Source of the DNA: Cytophagales bacterium
GTDB lineage: Bacteria; Bacteroidota; Bacteroidia; Cytophagales; UBA9547
Direction of reading: 5' to 3'
DNA length: 29,922 nucleotides
NCBI GenBank assembly: GCA_025360395.1
Contig: JANYCH010000102.1
Coordinates: forward strand, 1 to 29,922
Below are positions 8,319 through 19,800 of this stretch, one piece after another. Under the pieces are notes generated by a model that was not told the DNA's origin, searched no databases, and saw only the letters and a program-made list of their open reading frames with translations. The position numbers and the translations under genes were made by a program. The number at the start of each line of letters is the position of its first letter. Position 1 is the stretch's first letter.

Positions 8319-9202
8319 ATTTAAGGCTGTTTTTACTTACTGCAGGAATATATTTATCATTGGCCTGTCTGATATACTTCTTAAACAGTTCTTCTAAAGA
8401 CGTCACCGTTGCTGCCAATATATATCCACGGGTTGTAGAAGTCGATCAACCTATTAATTTTAAGGACAGTACTGAAAGGGCTGGTTCCATACTTTGGGAA
8501 TTTGGCAATGGAGATAAATCCTATAAGTCCTCAGGTTCGTATAAATATAAAAAAGAAGGAAGATATTTGGTAAGACTTATAATAAACAAAATTAAAAGGA
8601 ATACTTTTTCAATTACTGTTAGAAAAACTGAAATAGCAGCTCCCCAAATTCAGCCATTATCAATATTTGGAAATCGAGTAGGAATAGTAGGACAGGAAAT
8701 CCATTTTAAATTGCTAGGTCCAAAAGTAGACTGGAGTGAATGGTATTTTGGAAAATCAGGAAAGGTGGAATCTCGAGACCAGGAGACATTTCATACATTT
8801 TCTGAAGTTGGAGAATATAAGATCAAGGTTTTAACAAATCTTAATCCCCAAATTGCCCTTTATCATAATATTAAAATTATACCCCAATATAAAACGACTG
8901 AGATAGTTTCTTTAAAAAAGCAAGAACCAAAATCTACAGGCAGTTCACCTGATAAATTATTAATGGCATTCCAGGAAATTGCCAATGGTGGTAATTTAAG
9001 TAGTATTTATAATCAAATTGTGAAACTTTATTTATGTTCGAATTTGCATGTAAAGGTTTTGGTAAATGGGAAATCGACAATTGATCTTTACAGTTATTGT
9101 CAGAGCCTCCAACTCGGGCATGAGGTTAAAATTGACCAGGTTACACCAGAAATTGACCCTAAATCAGGATGCGCAGGAAAGATAATTGTACAACAACATT
9201 AA
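8315..9202 (+). CDS. tssP: T6SS PKD-domain envelope protein TssP
   Basis: A 295-residue protein with an N-terminal transmembrane helix or uncleaved signal anchor (about residues 4-24). Two PKD-like beta-sandwich domains follow, at about 33-105 and 112-185. Each shows the PKD pattern of a 'W.FG' strand (LWEFGNGDKS, EWYFGKSGKV) and a late 'Y.y...G.y.v.l' strand (YKYKKEGRYLVRL, TFSEVGEYKIKV). A linker leads to a C-terminal domain of about 85 residues with three Cys (in LYLCS, YSYCQ and SGCAG), probably disulfide-bonded in the periplasm. TssP is the PKD-bearing subunit of the Bacteroidota T6SS envelope complex. It starts inside the tssO stop codon and overlaps tssR by 34 nt, so production of the three proteins is likely tightly coupled. 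Confidence 0.75.
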   Translation: MNLRLFLLTAGIYLSLACLIYFLNSSSKDVTVAANIYPRVVEVDQPINFKDSTERAGSILWEFGNGDKSYKSSGSYKYKKEGRYLVRLIINKIKRNTFSITVRKTEIAAPQIQPLSIFGNRVGIVGQEIHFKLLGPKVDWSEWYFGKSGKVESRDQETFHTFSEVGEYKIKVLTNLNPQIALYHNIKIIPQYKTTEIVSLKKQEPKSTGSSPDKLLMAFQEIANGGNLSSIYNQIVKLYLCSNLHVKVLVNGKSTIDLYSYCQSLQLGHEVKIDQVTPEIDPKSGCAGKIIVQQH

Positions 9203-11646
9203 TTTTTGGTTATTTAAATTCTAAGTGCTTTTTACCTCTTATTACTGCAGGGATTTTTATGGGGGTAATTTTAAATGCCTATTCCCAGGAAATGCCACAA
9301 CCTCCCAAGGTCAGAAAATCTTCTGAAGTCACCTTAAAAGTAAAGAAAGTTCCTTATGCATTTGAGTACCCTACGGATCCACTTTTATTAAAAGTAGGTG
9401 AATCTGCGGATAAGCCATGGAAAGTATATTCTGAAGCTAATGGTAACCAAACTTTTTCAAATCCAAACCTACACACTCCTCTAAATAAGATCAATTTTTT
9501 GGATAGTTTCTATGTAAAAAATGAAACTAAGGATGCTTTAGAACTCATAAAATGTACGCCAGGACTTTTGATAAACAATTCTCTGCAAGTAGCAGATAAT
9601 CAAAAAATAGTGTGGAATGGTTGGATAGAGAAATCAAAATTACTTTTGTCAGAGAAAAGTTTTTTAGATCCTAACAATAGAAGACCAATTAAATCATTGA
9701 CAATTGCCAATGGACATGAGGTATTAGTATCATTAAAGGAAGGGACCAATCTGAACAGTTTAAAAGTTTATAATGGTCCTACAACAGATACAGAAATAAC
9801 TAAGAAAATATTATTTGGAGAGGTTGTATATGTTTATAAAGAATCAAAAGATAGGGTTTTAATCGGCAGAAGCCCATCTTTCAAATCTAATTTAACTGAA
9901 GAGATTTTAACTGGCTGGGTTTTTAAAGACCTGGTTCAAAATTACGGCCAAAGACTAAATTTAGAAACCAATTATTTTCAAAAAGAAGGCCGGAATCTTT
10001 TATATCAATCAAAAGATTCCTCGATATTAAAATTATCAGGATCACCTCAAGGGCATATTTTGAAGGGAAAAGAATGTGAAATTTCGAAAGCTTTTCAGAA
10101 AAATTTACCTGTATTTAAATATGAAACAATATTAAATGGAAAGGAAAAAGTAAGCGTTTTTCAGACAGGTACAATACTGAATGTATTCGATAAAACTAAA
10201 AGTTTTATTTACAATGTAAATGGAGCCAAAATCAGTTACACTGACTTATGTGAAATGCATGAAAAATCTAAAAACATAAATATTGTTTTAGCAATAAACC
10301 AGGCAAGCGATTCTAAAGAGTATATGCTTGCATTGAACAAAGCCTTGCAAGAACTTTCGGTGCTATTTGAGCAGAAAGAAGATGATATAAAGTTAATGTT
10401 TGGCGTAACAGACTGTAATTCATTAAGTGGATCATTCAAATTAGATTTAACAACAAAATATCCTGAAATAACAGATGGTATTGCGAAAATGCTAAGAAAG
10501 GGTATTGAGGAAAAAAATTCAGGGTCTTTAAATGGCTCAATAATAAATGGATTGATAAATGCGTCAAAACTATTAAAAGGTAGGGAGTATGAAAATAATG
10601 TAATAATACTGGTAAGTAGCCAAGCCGATAATATAGCCATTGAAGCTGCCAATAAAGTATTAAAGGAATCTGCAATGAATGAATTGGCAAAACTAAATGG
10701 CCGGTTGCTTTTTATGCAACCTTACTGCGGTACCAACCCTTCGTACGCTGGTTTTGTGCAACAAGCCAAAATGCTGATTAAATCTTCCTCTGAGAAGAAA
10801 GCCGTTTTAAAAAGAGAGAAAATGGTTGGAAATGAAAGGGATAATTCAAACCTTAATATTTTCAGGCCTATTTTAAATGGATCAAACAATATCTATTGTC
10901 TTGATTATCCGTTAAACGCTAATAATCAAGGCGTTCTTATTTTTCCCACCATTGGCAACAAGATAGAAGATAAGGCATTTCGGGCAGGGTTGGATACATT
11001 GCTTTGCCAGATTGTAAAAGAAAATGAGAACATCATTGCCACCCTTAACCAGGTTTTTGAGAGCCCCAATTCTTATAATGTTAAGATAAACCATTTGTTT
11101 CAAAAGTATTATTCCCGCTATAAGCCTTTGGCCTCAGACTTGCCCACCACTCTTAAAAATATGAGTTACCAGTATTTTGCGCCAGGTTATATTTCTTATA
11201 CCGAAAGTGGAACAAGGCCAGTAAAACAATCTTTGTTCCTTTCAGAAGCTGAATATGATGAAATTGTGAATTTGTTTAAAGACCTGCTTACAGATCAGAT
11301 TGGTGTTGGTTATGATATGAAATCCAGAACTGCTAGTTACCAGGCTATTTTGAAGATAATCAGGCGGTATTCTGACGAGAGGCAAACACATTTGAAGGAG
11401 TATATAAGTTTTGCAGATTTCTTTGAAGAGATAGTTGGGTACAGGCCTGAAAATAATCTGTTAAAAAAATATAAAATAGCAGACCTTATCGCGACCAATT
11501 CGCAAATAAAGGAAGACATGAAACTGTTGGTTGCATATTTAAATAGCCGGTTTCTGCTTTTTTATGAAATCAAACAGTTGCCGGGACAAGGATTTTCCAG
11601 TAATGGAATGAAATATTACCAGGTTCCTGAAAAATACTTGCCATAA
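9169..11646 (+). CDS. tssR: T6SS large periplasmic/outer-envelope protein TssR
   Basis: An 825-residue exported protein matching the size and place of TssR in subtype iii T6SS loci. A hydrophobic stretch (about residues 20-38) ends AYSQ-E, a likely signal-peptide cleavage site. The preceding 19 residues make an unusually long n-region, so the true start may lie later than ATG 9169. Residues of about 180-265 look like a bacterial SH3-type fold (LKVYNGPTTDTE ... VYVYKESKDRVLI ... GWVFKDLV). Residues of about 365-540 look like a von Willebrand A-type fold (INIVLAINQASDS, then NVIILVSSQADN), but the classical DxSxS metal site is degenerate. The C-terminal 125 residues are helical. SH3-like and vWA-like domains suit a protein that touches peptidoglycan and partner proteins in the envelope (inference). 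It overlaps tssP by 34 nt and tssG starts at the next base after its stop. Confidence 0.72.
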   Translation: MRRKDNCTTTLIFGYLNSKCFLPLITAGIFMGVILNAYSQEMPQPPKVRKSSEVTLKVKKVPYAFEYPTDPLLLKVGESADKPWKVYSEANGNQTFSNPNLHTPLNKINFLDSFYVKNETKDALELIKCTPGLLINNSLQVADNQKIVWNGWIEKSKLLLSEKSFLDPNNRRPIKSLTIANGHEVLVSLKEGTNLNSLKVYNGPTTDTEITKKILFGEVVYVYKESKDRVLIGRSPSFKSNLTEEILTGWVFKDLVQNYGQRLNLETNYFQKEGRNLLYQSKDSSILKLSGSPQGHILKGKECEISKAFQKNLPVFKYETILNGKEKVSVFQTGTILNVFDKTKSFIYNVNGAKISYTDLCEMHEKSKNINIVLAINQASDSKEYMLALNKALQELSVLFEQKEDDIKLMFGVTDCNSLSGSFKLDLTTKYPEITDGIAKMLRKGIEEKNSGSLNGSIINGLINASKLLKGREYENNVIILVSSQADNIAIEAANKVLKESAMNELAKLNGRLLFMQPYCGTNPSYAGFVQQAKMLIKSSSEKKAVLKREKMVGNERDNSNLNIFRPILNGSNNIYCLDYPLNANNQGVLIFPTIGNKIEDKAFRAGLDTLLCQIVKENENIIATLNQVFESPNSYNVKINHLFQKYYSRYKPLASDLPTTLKNMSYQYFAPGYISYTESGTRPVKQSLFLSEAEYDEIVNLFKDLLTDQIGVGYDMKSRTASYQAILKIIRRYSDERQTHLKEYISFADFFEEIVGYRPENNLLKKYKIADLIATNSQIKEDMKLLVAYLNSRFLLFYEIKQLPGQGFSSNGMKYYQVPEKYLP

Positions 11647-12588
11647 ATGAACAGGATTAGCAAAGGACTATTAGACGGGCTTCAGCAGGAAATACTGGAT
11701 TGGAGAAATGATTACCTGGCTGAAAACCTTACCTCTTACCTCGTCAACCGAGGGATAAATCCAGAGCAGATAATCCTTGAAAACCAGGGAACTGCCAAAC
11801 GTTCTTACCGCAAAGAAGTATCAGGTTTTAGAACTGAAACATCTGATTACGACAACAGGGATTACTTATACCTGCAAACCAATAAAGAAGGTTTTTACGA
11901 TTCCCTGCCTCAAAATATTTTTCACCAGCCAGGCAAGGGCAGGACCGAAAAAAATACAGCAGAAACCATTGAGGAAATCAGGAACCATAAACTTGAAGAG
12001 GCTGAGGCAAGAAAATTTTTTTTACCCTTTGAATATGGTTTTCAGCATATACGGTTGTTGCTGAAACTATTTGAGCAGGATTTTGAAAAGCAGTCCGGAC
12101 ATGGAAAACTGTTGGCGGTGTTTTCAGAACAATTCCCGGTTTTAAAAAGGCTTGAGCCTTTTCCTGCCTATATTTTTCTGAGGCTTATTCCACTTATTCA
12201 CCGCATCAGGAATGATTTCAGGTTGGTAGAAGAATGTCTTGAAATGCTATTTGATGTAGCTTTTGAAATTAATATGGTTTATGGACAGAATCGGAAAAGT
12301 ACCTTTACCACTGGAGTTAATTTAGGCGAATGTGGGTTAGGAGTGGATATGGTTACAGATGGCATTATTGCGGACGGAGATCCCTCGCTATTAATAATTA
12401 TAGGTCCGGTGAAAAAACAGCTTTTATCAGAATTTATAAAAGGAAGAAAGTATTATTTGTTAGTTGACGAATTGCTGGGGTATTTGGTAGGAGTAGAGTA
12501 CGAGGTTTGTACGGAAATAACTTTTGATGGAGAAGGTGAGAAAGTGAATTTAAATGAAGCTTTTTTAGGGTTGAGTTTAGTTTTGTAG
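11647..12588 (+). CDS. tssG: T6SS baseplate wedge protein TssG-like
   Basis: A 313-residue protein whose ATG starts at the base after the tssR stop. The central part contains FAFEIN-like and FLRLIPLIHRI segments. The last 90 residues show the TssG-type pattern LGECGLGVDMVTDGII, then LLIIIGPVKKQLLSEFIKG, and finally a strand with GEKVNLNEAFLGLSLVL. In TssG proteins the end likewise runs from an 'LG....G' turn through an 'i.igP.....f.pg' strand to an 'L..a.LG....L' tail. TssG works with TssF and TssE in the wedge of the baseplate. The usual partner TssF is not beside it, which is uncommon. This is the last gene of the operon, convergent with the porP/sprF-like gene 33 nt away. Confidence 0.62.
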   Translation: MNRISKGLLDGLQQEILDWRNDYLAENLTSYLVNRGINPEQIILENQGTAKRSYRKEVSGFRTETSDYDNRDYLYLQTNKEGFYDSLPQNIFHQPGKGRTEKNTAETIEEIRNHKLEEAEARKFFLPFEYGFQHIRLLLKLFEQDFEKQSGHGKLLAVFSEQFPVLKRLEPFPAYIFLRLIPLIHRIRNDFRLVEECLEMLFDVAFEINMVYGQNRKSTFTTGVNLGECGLGVDMVTDGIIADGDPSLLIIIGPVKKQLLSEFIKGRKYYLLVDELLGYLVGVEYEVCTEITFDGEGEKVNLNEAFLGLSLVL

Positions 12589-12621
12589 GTGTCGTTTTAA
12601 GGAGTCATGCAAGATGAGAAA

Positions 12622-13677
12622 TCAACTTCCTTTATAAAAATGCGGGCAAGGCAATCTTTTCATTGGTTTTGCTCCTTTATGGTGCTTGTGAATAATGTAG
12701 GTCAGGTTAATTTCATGGGCACCTTTAGGCATTGCGCTATGAAGTTTTGAAACAACAAGGTCATAACTGTAGCCAACTCCAAAATCAGAGAAATGCCATC
12801 CCACCTGGAAAATCATAGATTCGTTATTCTGAATATCTGGCTGGTATTGCTTCATAGGAATTCCCCTGTACCAGATTCCACACAGCAATTGGTCGTATTG
12901 TCCATAAACGCCAATATCAACCTGGTCTGATTTTCCTTGAAATTTGTAAATGAAGGTAGGGGTAATGCTGATATCTTTTTCATCTTCCAGGTAAGCCATG
13001 TGTTTATTATGGACGAGAGGTATTTTATAACCACCCACTACTGAATATTTGACAGGAAGCCTACTCGATGTACCGATAACATATGATTGGTTTGGGCTAT
13101 TTACATGGTTAGAAGCTAAACCCACCCATAAGTTCTTCGAATAGAATATAGTCCCCAGACTTATATCAAGCATGTTTTTTCTTGGGTTGGTCAAATCTTC
13201 GCCGGAAGGAGAATTTGCATCATATCCTCTGTTAGTATATTGGTCAGTAAATGTTTTATCGCCAACATTCAGGGCTTTTGTTACCATACCAGCCTGGGCT
13301 CCAACCCTAATCGTGTAATTCTCACTTAAATGAAGTTCATGAGAATATAAACCTTGTACTTCAGTTGTGTTGTAACTCCCGCTTCCCTGCCTGTCATGTG
13401 TTACCATTAAACCAATACCACTTCTTAACTGATTAAAATAGCTGTCATATGTTAAACTATATGTGTTGTATTTAGCATCAAGGCCAGGCCATTGCCACCT
13501 ATTCTGTGTGATGATCCTGTGATGGTGGGCACTACCTGCAAAAGCGGGGTTCAGATATAGTGGTGAAGAGTAGAATTGAGAGAATTGTATATCCTGGCTG
13601 TTTCCCTGCATAAAACAGAACAAAAAGGCTACCAAAATTGTACATCTGCAAGTAATATTTTTGTAATATTTACTCAT
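12622..13677 (-). CDS. PorP/SprF-family type IX secretion-associated outer-membrane protein
   Basis: A 351-residue protein with a signal peptide (residues about 1-27, ending GNSQ) followed directly by DIQFSQFYSSPLYLNPAFAG. That 'Q.p.fSQfy..ply.NPAfaG' start is diagnostic of the PorP/SprF family. The rest is strand-rich with repeated aromatic/Gly motifs (VGYSYDLVVSKL and HEINLTYIIH near the end), as expected for a 14-stranded-type outer-membrane barrel. SprF-like members are needed to export and anchor proteins with a type B T9SS C-terminal domain, and are usually encoded beside their client. Here the divergent neighbour is exactly such a client, a giant protein with that domain, so I infer this is its dedicated partner. 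The final residues (PCPHFYKGS) are a short non-barrel tail. Confidence 0.9.
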   Translation of the reverse strand: MSKYYKNITCRCTILVAFLFCFMQGNSQDIQFSQFYSSPLYLNPAFAGSAHHHRIITQNRWQWPGLDAKYNTYSLTYDSYFNQLRSGIGLMVTHDRQGSGSYNTTEVQGLYSHELHLSENYTIRVGAQAGMVTKALNVGDKTFTDQYTNRGYDANSPSGEDLTNPRKNMLDISLGTIFYSKNLWVGLASNHVNSPNQSYVIGTSSRLPVKYSVVGGYKIPLVHNKHMAYLEDEKDISITPTFIYKFQGKSDQVDIGVYGQYDQLLCGIWYRGIPMKQYQPDIQNNESMIFQVGWHFSDFGVGYSYDLVVSKLHSAMPKGAHEINLTYIIHKHHKGAKPMKRLPCPHFYKGS

Positions 13678-13719
13678 TTTTGACTGCTTTAAAAGGTTGC
13701 ACTGTATGTATGTTATTCG

Positions 13720-13749
13720 TAAAATTAACTAACGAGGTTACATTTACAA
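13720..13749 (-). promoter_or_regulatory. Candidate Bacteroidota promoter of the porP/sprF-like gene
   Basis: Reading leftward, TTG (13749-13747) is followed after 19 nt by TAATTTTA (13727-13720), one mismatch from the TAnnTTTG -7 element. The spacing is within the Bacteroidota norm. It would give a leader of about 35 nt before the ATG at 13677. This rests on consensus only. Confidence 0.35.
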
Positions 13750-13866
13750 TGATTTTAAACAGATAAATAAGTTTTGCTAAACAATTTGTTTTTAAATTTT
13801 GTTTCATTTTTTTTACCTTTTCGTACTGTTCCCGTATACAAACAGTATGTACTTTTAAAGAACATT

Positions 13867-16800
13867 ATGAAAGCAACAGCTATAGAATCTAACGCTCGTT
13901 TACTTTACTTTATCATTTTTTTTACAACGATTTTTATAGGTTCTTTCAATGTAAAGGCTACTCATATTGTTGGGGCAACATTAAACTACGAATATGTGAG
14001 TGGCAATAAATATAAGATTTCGGTGCTTCTGTATCGAGATTGTCGTACAACAGTTCCTCCTATTCCAGTAGCTGCGCCAAATGATATTAAAATAAATGTT
14101 CGCCGGAGCGATGGTAAAACTTTCAGGATCCAAATAAACAAAACGAGTAAAAGAGTTCTTCCCGTCCCACTTCCAGATGACCCCTGTGCCCAGCCACCAA
14201 ATGTCGTGGTCTGCGTTGAAGAATACTTATATACAGCAGAATTTGATCTGTTTGAAAGTGGCTTTGACCATTATCTGTTTTTCTCTCTTTGTTGCAGGAA
14301 CAGTACCATTACAAATCTTGCCCCGGAGCAACAAACTGAAACTATATATACAAAAATTCCTGATAGGGCAATAGATACAAACCAAGCTAACGCTCAGTTT
14401 GTTAATCCCCCTCCATCTTATGTTTGTGGTGGAAAAAAAGTTACCGTGCCCCATGCTGCTACAGATGCTGATGGAGATGTTCTGAAATACAGTTTATATA
14501 CACCAAATGCTGGTCCACAGAATAAAATACAGAGTGACATATATATTCCTACCGTAAGCGCTGGTCTGCCAAATTTTGTTCCTGTAACCTATTCTACAGT
14601 CAATGGTGCCAATTTCAGTGGCCAAAGTCCCATGAATGCCAAAGAATCCATAGACAGTACCAACGGCGATTTGACATTTATTGCCAACAACTATGGACAA
14701 TTTGTTGTGGGTGTTAAAGTACAGGAATACCGCAATAATAAGTTGATCAGTGAAACGCTTCGTGATTACCAGTTTAATATTGTAAGGTGTCCCCCACCTG
14801 CCAAAGCAGTTTTGGCCCTGTCTGATATATGTAATTCATTAAGAGTCCAACCCTCCAACTCTGGAATTGATTATCCTGAAACAGGATTTTTCTGGAATTT
14901 TGGTGAAGCTGCGAAAGCGCCTAAAGATACATCTTACAGCAGAAGCCCTTCTTATACCTACACTAAAGCGGGAACATATACTATTAAACTAATTGTAAAT
15001 CCTTTTACCAAATGTGCTGATTCAACAACTAAAACCATCCGTGTTTCTCAGCTTAAAGCAGCATTTACGTCTTCAAGGGACACATGTGCAGGCTTTCCTG
15101 TTGATTTTACTGATAAATCCACATCATCAGTCAACACTCCAATAACCAACAGAGATTGGAATTTTTTAGATGGTTCAACCAGCACTCAAACAAATCCTAC
15201 ACACATATATACTAAAGGTGGTAATTATAATGTACGTTTCGTGGTTACCAATGCTATTGGTTGCAAAGACTCAGTTACCAACATTGTAAAAATCATCCAG
15301 GAAACTCCTGTCGCTGTCGCTGGGTCGAATGATACCCTTTGCAAAAACGATCCCACTGCACAACTAAAAGGAATTGTAAACAATGCTGGTGGCGGTATCT
15401 GGAAAGGCGGAGCAGGTACATTTAATCCTGATAATATTACCCTTAATGCAAAATATACTCCCCATGCTGATGAATTGAAGGCTGGCTTTGCAGATCTAAA
15501 ACTTGTAACAACAAAAAACGGCAAATGTGGCAGTGATTCTACGAAAATAAGACTTGTATTTACTGATGCACCTTCTGTCACACCTGCCATTATTCCATAT
15601 TCCCCTGTTTGTGGAAATAATCCAAGTATGGACCTAAGAGGAAGAGTTTTACCTGCAAATTTTGGGATTATTTGGTCTGGAAGTGGCGGAACCTTTGACT
15701 CACCAAATAATCCATTTGCAGTTTATACTTTGTCCCCAGCAGAACTTGCAGCAGGGAAAGTTACTCTTACTATTACTTCAACTAAAAATGGAAAATGTTT
15801 ACCAGCAACTGCAAATACCACTGTTACTATAAATCCTCCACCGGTGGTCAGTGCAGGTAATGACACTTCTGTTTGTATCAATGCTGCTGATGTAAACTTA
15901 AGAGGAACAGTGACGGTTCCGACTAAAGTGCTTTGGTCTACTAATCAGGGAGATGGAACATTTATTGGTGGTAATACTTCTCTTAATACAATCTATAGGC
16001 CAGGACCTGGAGATTTAGCAAAACAGCCTCCTATAATAGAAGTTTTCCTTTCAACTAATGAGACCCCAACCTTTACATATCCACAGAACTGTAAACCGGT
16101 AAAAGACACGATGTACATTAGTTTGATCCCTGCTTCGAAAGTCAGTGCCGGAGGTAACCAAACAGTTTGTTCTAATAACCCAAATGTATCATTAAAAGGA
16201 AGTGTCACATTTCAGAACGGTGCAGGTAAAGGGACATGGGTTGGAGGAAACGGTACATTTAACCCGGACCGTACGTCTTTGAATATTACTTATACCCCAA
16301 CAGCTGCAGAGATTGCTGCAAAAAGCTTAAAACTATACCTTACTTCTAACAATCCTGACAAATGTTTAGATGTGACTGATTCGGTCACAATAACATTTTC
16401 TCCCTCCCCGGTTGTTGATGCAGGGCTTCCTGACAACTTTTGCAAAAACAATCCGGCTATAAAATTAAAAGGTGTTGTGGGGCAAGGTTCCAGTACAGGC
16501 GTATGGTCCGGCGGAAAAGGTACATATGCTCCCGATTCAGCCAATTTAAATGCCATTTATACCCCAACGGCTTCAGAGCTTGCAGCTGGGAAGGTGAAGT
16601 TTACTTTAAAGTCAACAAATAATGGTAAATGTGCCCCTGTTTCAAATACGGTAACTCATATTTTTAATGACCTTCCAAAAATTGATGCAGGACAACTACT
16701 GGTGGCATGTAAAAATAATTCTTCTATAAAGTTGAATGCATCCATTATACAGGGAGCAAAAGGAGTGAAGTGGAGTGGTGGAGCAGGTAAATTTACCCCA

Positions 16801-19800
16801 AGTGATACTGTATTAAATCCTGTTTATCAGCCAACAGCTGCTGAAGCAAATTCAGGTAAAATAGTGTTTACTGCAACAAGCATAGGCAACGGTAATTGTA
16901 ATCCTGTAACCGATACAGTTTCGGCCCGGTTCATAGATTCCCCAACTGCTAGTGCCGGAACAGCAGGTCCTGTTTGTGCCAATAACTCTAAAATTAGTTT
17001 AAGTGGAACTTCCTCCACAGGTTCGGGAGTCTGGAGCAGCACAACGGGGGGCAATTTTGTTTCAAGTGCCAACGATTTAGTTACTTTTTACATACCATCT
17101 AAAGCTGATAGTTCAATTGGAAGCGTATTGCTGACATTAACCTCTGCAAATAATGGATTATGCCAGTCTGTAAAATCTAACGTTACTGTAACCATTACGG
17201 CGGCTACAATAGTGGTCGCAGGGCCACAACAGGTAAATTGTGCAAACAACCCCAATATTAAACTGGCTGGATCTGTTAATGGGGGGGCTTCAACCGGTAT
17301 ATGGTCTGGAGGGACAAACAATTTCCCTTCAGGAAATACAAACCTTACAGGCACTTACGTTCCTTCGCCACAGGAAATTTCTAAGGGTAAAGTATTGCTG
17401 ACTTTAAGCAGTACAGGAAATTCAAATAATACATGTGTGGCTGTATCTGATACAGTTACTTTCTATTTTTCTCCAGCACCAATTTTAAATGCTGGTGGTG
17501 ACAAAAGTGTTTGTGGTGATTTAACTCCAGTTGATTTGACTGCTACCGCAAGCAGCCAGATAACTTCAGTTGTTTGGTCAACTGATGGCAATGGAACCTT
17601 TACTAACCCCAACAATCTTGTAACAACATACAAACCTACTATTCAGGATCAGGATAAAAATTCAATAAAGTTAACACTGACTTCAATTGCCCAGGGAAAT
17701 TGTAAACCAGTCAACCAAAGCCTGAACATAATTTTTACCACTAAGCCGGTAGCAAACGCAGGTCCAGATTTTAATTATTGTACAACTGACAGCCTTCTTC
17801 AATTGTCAGCTACCGGATCTCCTGGGACATGGTCTGCAACAGGTGGAGGAGATTTCACTCCCTCTGCAAGTTCGCTTAATGCCAAATACAAACCTTCAGC
17901 TTCAGATATTTCCAACAAGGCCTTTACTTTAAAATTTAGCACTTTGGTTTCCGGACCATGTGCTTCTGTAAGTGACAATGTGAACATTAAAGTACTTGAT
18001 GGTCTTCAAACCACTTTTACAGCTCCTACATCTATTTGTGCTGGACAATTGATCGCCCTTTCTTCACCAAAAGTTAGTGGTGTGAGGGTTAAATGGTCAT
18101 CAACAGGCAGTGGAACATTTACCCCGGGAGATACGGCACATAATGCCACCTATTCACCATCGCAAACTGAGATAAAAAACGGGAATGCATCTTTATCTCT
18201 GGAAGTTATAACTCCACAATGTGGAAATGCAACTAAAAATTTCAATGTTAAGATTGCTCCGAAATATGATGTTACGGCAGGAGGGAACCAGCAGTACTGT
18301 GCAGATATTACTTCAGTATCTCTTTCTGGTACAAAATCTGGAAATTTCCCGGTAAAATGGAGTTCTAACGGATCTGGAAGTTTCTCACCTAATGATACTT
18401 CTCTGGTAGTAAATTATATACCTTCAAAATCGGACTTAAGTACAAGTGGGTTTAAACTGACCTTAACAAGTAAAGGCACCGGATGCCCGAACAATGCCAG
18501 TACAATTGACATCTCCATTCTTACTGCACCATTAATTGAGGCAGGAAATGACATTGTGATATGTAACGATACATCAACTGTGGCTTTGAACGGAGCTTTG
18601 CTTAATAATAAAGCGACTGGTGGTTTTTGGACAACCAACGCTGGCGGAACTTTTAACCCTAATGCTTTATCGGCAAGTTATTCACCTAAATCAGGAGAAA
18701 AAGGTGTTTTTAAATTCTTTATCACAAGTACAGGAAATGGAATTTGCAAAGCAGTAAAAGATTCAATTAAAGTAACGATCAATGACAGGCCGACAATTGA
18801 TGCTTTATCAGGAACCAAGATTTGTGCTGATGCTGATACCATAAAATTGTCAGTTAAGGCTACAAACAATACTGGTATCCAATGGAGTAAAATACAGGCA
18901 TCGGGAACTATTAAAAACGACAAAGATACTTCAACAATATATCTGGTTGTTCCGGCAGATAGAAATGCAGGTTTTGCTTCTTTTAAAGTTAAAACTGTTC
19001 AAGGCGCTGATAAGTGTAAACCAGTTGAGGATCAGGTCGTATTTGATATCACACCTCCAACGGTTGTTTCAGCAGGAGGAAATGTGAGTTATTGCGCCAA
19101 TTCAGCTGCAATTCCATTGACAGCTAATGTCACAGCTGCTTCTAAAGTGGCCTGGAAAACGTTAGGAAACGGAACATTTACTGACCCCGCTGCTTTTACC
19201 ACCTCTTATAGACCATCCAAAGACGATGCTGCGAAAGGAAAAGTGGATGTGGTTGTTACTGCTTTGGCCACCAATATTTGTAAAGCGAAGAACGATATAG
19301 TTACTATTACTTTAACCCCTGAACCAACGGTAACAGTACCGTCAGATTTTGATGTTTGCGCAGACAGTTCTTTTATCAAACTAGATGGTGTTTCTTCAAC
19401 AGGTTCCGGCAATTGGTCAAGCAATAGTGGAAATAACTTCTCCCCGAATGCAGCTTCTCAATCAGTGAAATTCGTTCCTACAGCCGCAGATATTGTTAAG
19501 GGCAAAATCACTTTTACTTTCAGTTCTAAAAATAATGCTTCCTGTGCACCGGTAAGTAAGAATGTTGTGGTAACCATAACACCAGCACCTAAAGTTACTG
19601 CAGGTTCTGACCAGGAAGTATGTGCTGATATTTCAGAAGTTAACTTAACAGGAACTGTTACAGTAGCCGGTGGCGTATCATGGACAAGTTCTGGTTCCGG
19701 AAAATTCAACTCAACTAACACATCAACAGGATCCTCTGCAACAGATGGTTATATCTTATCCTCTTTGGATACTTTGGCACGTCAGGTAACCCTGACTATT

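Noticed and set aside
12589..12621. Terminator between tssG and the porP/sprF-like gene
   Set aside because: AAGGAGT and ACTTCCTT could pair with a bulge, but the loop is long, there is no T-run and part lies in coding sequence.
13774..13866. In-frame TTG at 13774 as the start of the giant protein
   Set aside because: It would place 31 extra residues, with their own hydrophobic stretch, before a complete signal peptide that begins at ATG 13867.
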